NCBI GenBank assembly: GCA_944470555.2 | Contig: OX104127.1 | Span: 139,766,786 to 139,830,785 of the forward strand | Length of the DNA stretch: 64,000 nt | From: Heterobilharzia americana | Lineage: Eukaryota; Platyhelminthes; Trematoda; Strigeidida; Schistosomatidae | Direction of reading: 5' to 3' | In this document: positions 56,031 to 64,000 of the stretch, in pieces | How the letters are laid out: every line of letters starts with the position of its first letter | How positions within the stretch are numbered: position 1 is the stretch's first letter | The notes under the pieces: model-generated | The model's input: only the letters and a program-made list of their open reading frames with translations | What the model was told of the DNA's origin: nothing | Database searches by the model: none | Position numbers and translations under genes: made by a program

Positions 56031-57980
56031 AACTGATTGACAATTTTTTGCTGGATCATGAAAAATCATCCCTCAATACTCTTCAGCTGAAACTGTGTTG
56101 TGAGGTAGTCTGAAGTAACCGTGAAGTGAAGTTGGAAATGAGGGGAATGATTTGCCGACACTTTGAAGAAGGGTATTTGATGAACTTTCTCCTTCCTACT
56201 TCGGAAAAACAGACTGACAAGTATTTTCAAAAACATCTTTCACAGCTTTACATTTGGAATTTCAATATTGTACACCAGTGAATTTGCTAAAATGTTCATA
56301 GGTTGCACCAACCAGTTGTGTACATTCAATCATACCTATGGCATTTTTAACATTGAATTGGTTACACAAATTTGAATTCATTCGAGATAACTGATATGCT
56401 CATTATCATCAACCGCATGCGTTCTTCTATTTATGGATTTTAAATGATCAACGTGGACATCTTTTTGGGGCTCTTCAATCACCTACCAATTTTCCAAATT
56501 ACCCTTCTCTAGGCTGTTGTTTTGCCATGATTACTATCATGTTACTAATTACAAGTTCACTGAAGTTTTCCGGCAGTTCATAGAATCGTTTAGAACTATT
56601 TGCAATGCATATTTCTCGAATGCATGCAATACTACTTTTTGCTGGAATTTCTTTAAATTGTTTAATTATTTTAGCATAACTGGATCAATTAGTATAACAA
56701 CATGATGATACGTTTGGCAACAAAGTTAAAATTCAACTAGAATTTTCAAAATTCAGGTAAACTTTGCATATATACTTGCTTAAGTAAGTCAGAAATGTTT
56801 TAGTATAATAAGTCAGTCTTGAAGCAAAGGAAACTTATTCTTTTGTTAATCAAGGTTGGTCTAAGTTCTCAGACAAAATAGCACCTACAGAAACGTGTGA
56901 GGGCATAAAATAGAATTGTTTTCACTAAATTAAAAGTAAATATTTTGTTTAATAAAGAATAAATATTTATTGCATTTTACATAGTAGCATCTCATTATGT
57001 AGTAATAAGTTAACTTTTAAGATCACGTTTTGTTATCCAATCATTTAAAATATTTAACAACTTTTATAACGATGTTTTCATAATGAATATAAATATGATT
57101 TAATTGTTGACTTACTACTTATAATCTACTGAAATCATATCCATTAAGTACATATATGAATTTATGAAAGTCGAAGAAGTGGTACTATTAGCATATGTGA
57201 AAGGAAATGATGCATCTTAGAAGCATGACAAGTGTGTGAATGATCAAGAAAAAGGGATTTAGCAGCGAGAAAATCTGTACACAATGAATAACTGTCTGAT
57301 TTCTACTATTACTGTGACAAATAAAAACATTAATAGTTTTCATATGAACTTGGAATGGTTGTGGACCAAAGTTAATTACACCGGGATCGAATAAAAAAGT
57401 CCATCGGGATGATTGGTGTATTTAGTTAGCCAGTATCAACATGACGCCTGAGTTTACTGTGTTACGATCCAAGTTGTCACATCTCACAAAAACTCATCAA
57501 GCAACAAATTGAAAACTGAAGAAGTACAAGAATGATATGATCATGAGTTGTAGAAAGCTATTAGACTTAAAGAAGAGATACTGATATAAGTAATGGAATA
57601 TGAGGTAACAGCTAGCATTACGATATGACGTAAATGCATTTTCAACACCACGAATGGCTTTTAATAATATCACCTATAGTCTACAAACATCATTTTCAAT
57701 TGCCTTCTGGTATTTAACTTGTCAAATCTACATTTCATTGATGTATGAGTATAACTTGGGCACTGTGGTAGAGTATTATTCCATATTAGATTATTTATTT
57801 GAAATAGTATATAGTGGTACATTATCATTTACTGGACTACGCTTTGGATATAATTTATTTTCCATAGTCATGTCATCCATCATATCTTCCTTGATATAAC
57901 TATAAACGATAAATTGTATTTGAAAGGTAATCCAGTAAATGATAACTTCCCGTGTGATAAATCTAAGGAATCAATTAAAA
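56031..57980. other. Outer part of right arm, no gene
   Basis: About 1.95 kb, inverted partner of 27,827-29,792. No supported gene; the shared open frames are by-products of duplication. Confidence 0.6.
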
Positions 57981-58027
57981 TGGCATGACATTCTACTACA
58001 GTGCCCAAGTTTTGCTTTCATATAAAT

Positions 58028-58600
58028 AAAGAAATCTTATTCGCTGTTTCAGTCGTTGCTACGACGACTTTTAAAACCTATCCACTCTGCTTATGGCGGC
58101 TTTAAAAGCTACCCGAACAACTGACAAAATAACCAATCAGATTGCGGTATTTTGACTGGGAAGAGAAGTTCTCATGGAAGAGAAAAAAGTGATCGGCTAT
58201 TTCGTCAACTGCTGGGGTGGCATGTAAATCGCTCTTCAATTTGTTCCTGGGTTCTAGGCTTGTCTGAGAAAGCTTGTATGTCTAAAAGGGAATAGAAATC
58301 ACACCCTTGCATTGATTGAAATAGGTAATCCAATTTTGATATCTATGTTGAAAGGCTAATTTCGAGTGAGTTTAAAGCCCATCTTAAACAATAGCTGAAA
58401 TAACCAATCAGACTACTCTATTTTATGAAAATCTACCTTTAGAACCGAAATGTGGTTGTAGTATCCTTTAAAGTCAACCAAAATAACTACCATTTTAGCC
58501 AAAATACCGAAAGCTGATTCGCTATTTCTGAAGTTGTTACCATGACTTTCAAAGTCACTCAAATCATGTCTAACGTTAGTCCCACTGATTATCTCTGCTG
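58028..58600. repeat. FB fold-back units, decayed cluster
   Basis: Signatures in both orientations: ACAACTGACAAAATAACCAA (58,109-58,128), TCGGCTATTTCGTCAACTGC (58,193-58,212), TAGCTGAAATAACCAATCAG (58,391-58,410) and GATTCGCTATTTCTGAAGTT (58,515-58,534). At least two units of 130-190 bp. A further scrap is near 58,840-58,870. Confidence 0.6.
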
Positions 58601-59589
58601 TATGACTGAGAAATACTACAATTTTATCCATTGTCATCAAAGTACAATTAAGTCTGTGATATTGTAATACTGTGAGTGAGAGTGCAGATATTTAGTACCA
58701 TGTGAATGATAAGTGAATTGTTTTAGTAAAACTGATGTTGAAATTATTTGGTTGGATTGTGTGAAATTTACCTGCTTGAACTACAATTTTTGTTCTTTTA
58801 GAAAGATAGTTTCTTACTAAAATAAAGAAACTTAACTGGCCATTTAATTAGTTGTCAGAGTGACCTTTAAAATATTACAGCTAAAAAGTAATATACATTT
58901 TAAACTTGATTAGCATGATCAAATCTTAAAAGTATGTACATTTGACATTGATAGGATGGGGAATTGAACACGATCACATAAGATACAGAAATATGATTCT
59001 TCACATGTTAAGATAAATTAAGCTTACAGTTTGTTAAGTGAAGATTAGACGAAAAGACTTTATAAATGTTGTTGAGTGAAGTAATAAGTAGTTGTATAAT
59101 CTACAGCCTAGTAAACTGAACATTTAAAAGTGGAATTGAAAACACAAGACTGCCGTTCACAGTAAGTGATTAATCAATAAAAGTAACTACAGTAGCTAAA
59201 AAACATTTTTAAACTGAAAACTAGTACTAATTGGTAAAAATATGCAGGTAAAACATGACTAAACTCAGTCTTAGTGTTGAATTTCGTATATCAGGAGAAT
59301 ACAGCTTTGTATTGTTTGACTCCTAACTTGTATTTCCAAACACCAAGTACACCACAGCATCATGTCACTTAGCTCAGTATCCGTATTGCCAACTTGATCG
59401 AAGGACGTCGATTTACGGGCGGCGTTAAGTTCTAGATAGTCATATACGTTAGTCAGAGGTGACCAATTTATCGTACTCCTCAGGTCGTCCAGATAACAGT
59501 CGTGACCTGCATAGATTAGGGGTAAAATCTTCGATTTCGACACTGAGTAACTCATGTTCTGATTTCTGTGAGAATGAGTTTCCTGAAGG
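58601..59589. other. Unassigned A+T-rich DNA
   Basis: No gene recognised. The 119-codon minus frame at 59,271-59,630 has no domain I know. Confidence 0.4.
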
Positions 59590-59710
59590 TTGCAAGCATA
59601 TCTTATTGATGAATTTGGACAATCATGCAACGTAGTAGGTTCAAGACTTCCTGCGGACTAACTCCTAACACCTAATACTGAAGCATAACGGGCTGTGAAT
59701 GGTCTTCTTC
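59590..59710 (+). repeat. SINE-D remnant
   Basis: ATCTTATTGATGAATTTGGA lies where the SINE-D ribozyme core is expected, and GACTTCCTGCGGACTAACTC matches the 3' body seen at 9,345-9,370. The GAAA block is lost. Confidence 0.45.
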
Positions 59711-62152
59711 AGTAGAAGGTTGTGGTTTAATTTGCTGTATAGTCAAGACTTCTACTACTTATCTGGAACAGGTTAAGAAGCTTTGCAGTGGTCCAACCAA
59801 AAAATTAGGATTCACTTACGAACTGACTATTGACTAGTAAAACAGTTAAATAGATTAGTTTACTTCAATGAAGCCAATTATTTCCTTCTTTCAAGCACGT
59901 CATTGATTCAAAACATGTTTAGAACTAAGATTATGGGAAAAGATGAATAGTCTTAAATATTACTGTGTTAGAGGAAAAGAGGATTTGAGCTGGGTCAATT
60001 GTTTGTTCATATGTATTAGACATGATATACAAAGCTGATTGTTTGTTGGGTTCGTTTGATTAGATGTTCCTTTTGTATTTAGTTTGGAGTGCCTTCATAG
60101 ATTTTGCAGTATTTAAGCACGGTGGTATGATATGATGAAGAATATTTGTAGGATTTATTGTGAACTTCCTGATACTTCATTACCTTCACGTTACAGTTTC
60201 TTGGGCATATATTTCTACTTTATTCTATTTCATTTTCGCTGTAGATTTATATAGGAGAGTAACAAACATATGTCTTGCCTTTTTTTGGTTATTTCTGGGT
60301 AAATATGAGTTGTGCTTTCCGAGAGTCATTTGTGATTTCAAGCATGTTATCTACCTAAATCTACTCACTAGACTTCAAGATATTAATGGATGATAATGAG
60401 TTGAGTCATATTACTTTTTTACCCAACGTATTTGTAAATAAGGCACATCATTTTACTCACATAAAAAATCACGTGAAAGAAGTTAAGTATGAAGCGAACT
60501 GGTTTGTTGCGTGGACGAATCTGGGTTGAAAAAATACTTGAGCAAACTTAATCAAAACTACGATAAGAATTAGCTAAATTAGTGACCGTTATTAGGGACG
60601 TTACAGGAAGTTGTAGACTTATTTATCAGATCCTGGAAATGTTAGGACTTAGAAAATTGATACTATAGACCACTCTACACAAAATTAGTCACGATCAGAT
60701 GGGTGGATCCCTTTTTTTTTTATCTGTCTTTGGTCGTTTGTTTATTTACTTATATCTGTGCTGGTCACGTTTCATCATCTTTCTCGTTTTGATCGATTTT
60801 CTGTCTGTATTTGTTAAAATGTTTGGTGAATTACACTGATGTAGTATATTTCTCAATCTCTGTTGTTCTGTTATTCGCCGTATGGAGTTGAATTGTACAC
60901 TGAAGGTTAACTTTTAATCATTTTTATATAAAAAAATTTTGATTTTGATTTAACCATTATTGTTTTTCCAAAGATAAAGCTAAAGACTGATATTTTCTCT
61001 CTTCCAAAAATTCAGAAGATTATATGGGATCAGACATATCTTAACGCAATATCTTCCTTCATGTGTTAGATATTTTCAAAATCTTTTAGCCTATATAGTT
61101 GTTTAAATGAAGATAGGATGAATGCCTATTAAGAAATTATACTATAGTATGATGCAGCTGAATGGGAACTGGATGCGAATATTATCAACCCATTGTTATG
61201 CATAACGTAAACCATTCATTCCCTCCACCTTTAAAATATGACGATTATCGATAAACGGAATAACGTTAAATAGTCACCTGAAACACTGGATGACGAATTT
61301 AATTGGAGGCAGGAAGCTGCAATTATCACTGATCAAATAAAGTGCACTGAAAAAGTGATCTTCCTAGCTTGATAGCCACACTGCAAATGATCGGTAGAAT
61401 TGAGTCAGTACTCAGGAATAGACAACATGAAACTAATCCTTCTCATATGACCAATCAATATATTTGTACGTTATCTGTTGAATGGATCATTTAGCTCAAA
61501 ACATTCTTTGTTAAAAATGAGCAGTTTTTATATACAAATTTTTGTTTTCCATAGGGTTTTTACTGAAAACTATCCGTCGCACGTGATATACATCAAAATA
61601 ATATCATGAACTGATGAAATACACTACTACACCAGTCGCTTCCTATTCAGTAGCCCGCTTGAACCTTGGGTTACCAAATTTATCAATCGAACAATTTCTC
61701 ATCAAATTCTTTCCTTTCAATTTGTTTTAATCATTTATAGATGTCTTTTGAAAGCCACATATACTCTTGCACATTTTAAAACTGTTTCCAACGCTCCATT
61801 TCACGAGTCAGTAACAAAGGAGAGAAAAAAAATGCTACGTTATATGCAAATGAACTTTTCGGTGCACAAAATTACATTATATCTCTATCCGTCAAATGCT
61901 CAGCTTGAGTTGTAGATTTTTCTACCGTCTGAATGAACCACTACCATCACCAAAATTACGTTTGCATTTCTGTTGAGTCTTAATTATGGACCGGACACCC
62001 ATTAGAACCAGCTGGCTATTTCATATTATTGCCTTGAATGCTGTTATTATTAACATCATTGGGATACAATTACCGTTTCGTCTGAAATATTGTTCTGGAA
62101 GTGAATCTGTTGCAAAATTACATGCTGAGAATTCCATACTGTCGTACATATT
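59711..62152. other. Unassigned A+T-rich DNA
   Basis: 2.4 kb without a recognisable gene or repeat. Small frames (for example 60,160-60,393) are hydrophobic with no motif. Confidence 0.45.
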
Positions 62153-62689
62153 AATGATGGATGGTGACTAGCAGTGGAATCCAGGATGTGCATTTCGTCC
62201 TACTTCGGACCCATCAGCTAAATGTACCTGCCTCCCAGTGAGTGATGTTCTTCCCACAGGGATTCCAATTCAGCACCGATCACTTCAAACACCACAGCGT
62301 TATTCACTACACCACCAAGCCCCGATAGTCACCTCTTGTGTGACGCGTATAGTTTTAGTATAATTGCTTGTATTATACCCTCGTTGACTGGATTGAATTG
62401 ATCAGCATTCTCACAGCAGCCCATACGCCAATAGAGACCGATCAATTCAATCCAATCAACGAGGGTATAATACAAGCAATTATACTAAAACTTTACCCGT
62501 CACACAAGAGGTGACTATCGGGGCTTGGTGGTGTAGTGAATAACGCTGTGGTGTTTGAAGTGATCGGTGCTGAATTGGAATCCCTGTGGGAAGAACATCA
62601 CTCACTGGGAGGCAGGTACATCTGGCTGATGAGTCCGAAGTAGAACGAAATGCGCATCCTGGATTCCACTGCTAGCCACTATCCATCAT
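62153..62689. repeat. SINE-A palindrome, 251-bp arms, two opposed hammerheads
   Basis: Left arm 62,153-62,403 and right arm 62,440-62,689 are inverted copies with few differences around a 36-base loop. Each arm contains, outwards from the loop, a 5' region, a tRNA-like head (right arm: GGTGTAGTGAATAACGC, 62,530 on) and a hammerhead. The left core is altered (CTGATGG, position A9 changed; 62,211-62,217 on the minus strand) but its helix II is perfect. The right core is complete but its helix II has one C-A mismatch. Confidence 0.88.
62620..62664 (+). ncRNA. Sm-alpha-type hammerhead ribozyme
   Basis: Helix I ATCTGG (62,620-62,625) pairs with CTGGAT (62,659-62,664) using two G-U pairs. Core CTGATGA at 62,626-62,632; helix II GTCC with GAAC (one mismatch) around a 6-base loop; GAAA at 62,647-62,650; helix III in the palindrome ATGCGCAT; cleavage expected after C62,658 (triplet ATC). 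This is the known schistosome ribozyme design from the Sm-alpha repeats. The weak helix II may lower activity. Confidence 0.8.
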
Positions 62690-62815
62690 AACTGTCATTA
62701 GAACACAGGTGACATCGAGGCATCCACACAGAAGCCCATATTTTTCAATAGAGGACGATCAATTGGGTCCAATCAACGATGGTATAATACAAGAAATTAT
62801 ACTAAAATGGATTTA
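62690..62815 (+). repeat. SINE-A 3' body
   Basis: Continues the right-hand unit with CATCGAGGCATCCACACAGA and the TCAATTGGGTCCAATCAACG region. It resembles 10,570-10,660 and 19,010-19,100. It ends near TTATACTAAAATGG. Confidence 0.55.
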
Positions 62816-64000
62816 TGATTGAAGTTTTCACTTCTAAATACATTCTTAAAAATACAGAAAATACATATTTTCATGAATTATTTTTAAGACAGTCAAACTC
62901 AATCAGCTTCTTGAAGTTTGAATTGTTTGGGCTACTCAGATTGACATTAAACTGCGTCGGTCAGAGAATGCAGCATTCTAAGTGTAAACAACTGTTATAA
63001 AAATCCCTCATTTGGGTAGCTTGTAGGAAACCGATTGATTGAAAGTTAGTTTTCATTACAAACTATCGTCCACTTACAGATTAGTGATAGCTAACTCTTA
63101 AGCGGGCTAAATGGATTTGCGGAATGAGAATCATTCTGTTCTGGATGCTAGCTGACTTCCCAAAGTAGGACGGGACAGCTATCCTGCTGACTACTGATTC
63201 CATATTTAATGTTACTTCGTGACAAAAATTATCCTAACCCTAACAAAACGATCAAGTGCAAAACTATATATATCGGAGAACAGCTGATAAACTACGAGGA
63301 AGAAATCATCTCAAAATTCAGCTTTGAATATATGAATTGAATAAATCCATGAGGATTCGATAGGTCAACAAAAACAGTGGTGCTTGTCAAGGTATTCAGA
63401 AAACATACACAGGCATAAGAATGCATAGGTGTTAATCATAAGTTGTAATCATCTAAGAACTTTGTCTTTGTCAACAATCTCCGGGAAACACGTCAGTACC
63501 TAAACAAACCAGCTCAGAGAACACAATACAACCAAGATCTTCCGCCTGAGTTACAAATATTCTCCATCATTTCAAAATAGAGTAAACCCGAAAGAGGTTT
63601 TTAGATGTTGTATGTAAATCCTCAAATAATAAGCCTTATTTACTGTTTACTAGTTAAAGGGAATTTCATTTTGCATAGAAAGGACAGGTGAAGACTAGTT
63701 AGGTTAGTTACCAGGTGACTAAAATATGAGCAAGTTTCCTGGTTCCATACGAGTATTTGAATAACTCCAATAAACTGCTCAATCACCCTTCTAAACCCTA
63801 ACTCGTCAATAAACCAAGTTAATGAATGTCTAGGCAATTTTGTCACAATTATGACCACTTATTACATTAACTCATCCTAATCTTCGTAACACTCGGTAAA
63901 AACCATTTACGTTATTGGTAGTATCTACCATATACTACTTTCTTCATAGTGTACACCGTTTATTTGAGCCAGAATTGATTTTATTTGTCTAGATAGTAAT
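62816..64000. other. Unassigned, with one possible SINE-A ribozyme relic
   Basis: At 63,139-63,205 the order CTGAC, TTCCCAAAGTAGGAC, GGGAC and CTGATTCC looks like a SINE-A hammerhead with a deleted core. Otherwise no gene or repeat. Confidence 0.4.

Larger units (their letters stand above)
52818..57980. repeat. Right arm of large inverted duplication
   Basis: Reverse-complement partner of 27,827-36,994. It lacks the later RTE-alpha insertion (empty site 56,020-56,030) and lacks the equivalent of 33,341-34,018. The junction of that deletion is at 55,730/55,731 with about two bases of microhomology. Confidence 0.9.

Overview
The window looks like gene-poor, repeat-rich nuclear DNA from a blood fluke (Schistosoma or a very close relative). 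Three signals point there: an almost complete RTE-clade non-LTR retrotransposon of the SR2/SR3 type, Penelope-like (PLE) reverse transcriptase fragments, and many copies of a tRNA-like SINE carrying a hammerhead ribozyme that matches the schistosome Sm-alpha ribozyme. I found no host protein-coding exon I would defend. Long open frames are retroelement pieces or shadows of them. The species cannot be fixed from the sequence alone.

Names used below are mine and local to this window. RTE-alpha: SR2/SR3-like elements with ordinary sequence. RTE-beta: decayed relatives with pentanucleotide expansions at shared sites. PLE: Penelope-like element. LINE-X: 3' end of another, unnamed non-LTR element. 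SINE-A: Sm-alpha-like tRNA-like SINE with a hammerhead. SINE-B: a second tRNA-like SINE with a different hammerhead. SINE-C: tRNA-like SINE without a hammerhead. SINE-D: a third tRNA-like family with a decayed hammerhead. FB: short fold-back repeat.

Layout. 1-25,388 is a mosaic of SINE-A to SINE-D copies, FB units, two RTE-beta pieces (5,160-7,180 plus strand; 13,533-14,132 minus strand), two PLE pieces (12,515-13,085 and 23,490-24,830, both minus) and long unassigned A+T-rich stretches. 25,389-27,826 is an RTE-beta copy on the minus strand. 27,827-36,994 and 52,818-57,980 are the two arms of a large inverted duplication, nearly identical and separated by a 15.8-kb spacer. The left arm holds a later full-length RTE-alpha insertion (29,804-33,074) flanked by an 11-bp target-site duplication. 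The right arm keeps the matching empty site (56,020-56,030). The spacer (36,995-52,817) is rich in SINE-B, including a copy with a complete hammerhead core (48,262-48,307) and one whose hammerhead sits in the loop of a 55-bp inverted repeat (47,156-47,309). 57,981-64,000 holds FB units, unassigned DNA and a 537-bp SINE-A palindrome with two opposed hammerheads (62,153-62,689).

The most unusual theme is the crowding of tRNA-like SINEs with self-cleaving RNA motifs in at least three families. All three have palindromic helix-III sequences, and several unrelated SINE families are repeatedly found as head-to-head snap-back copies. The second theme is the inverted duplication, whose inner edge falls at an RTE 5' end and whose arms differ by a datable insertion.
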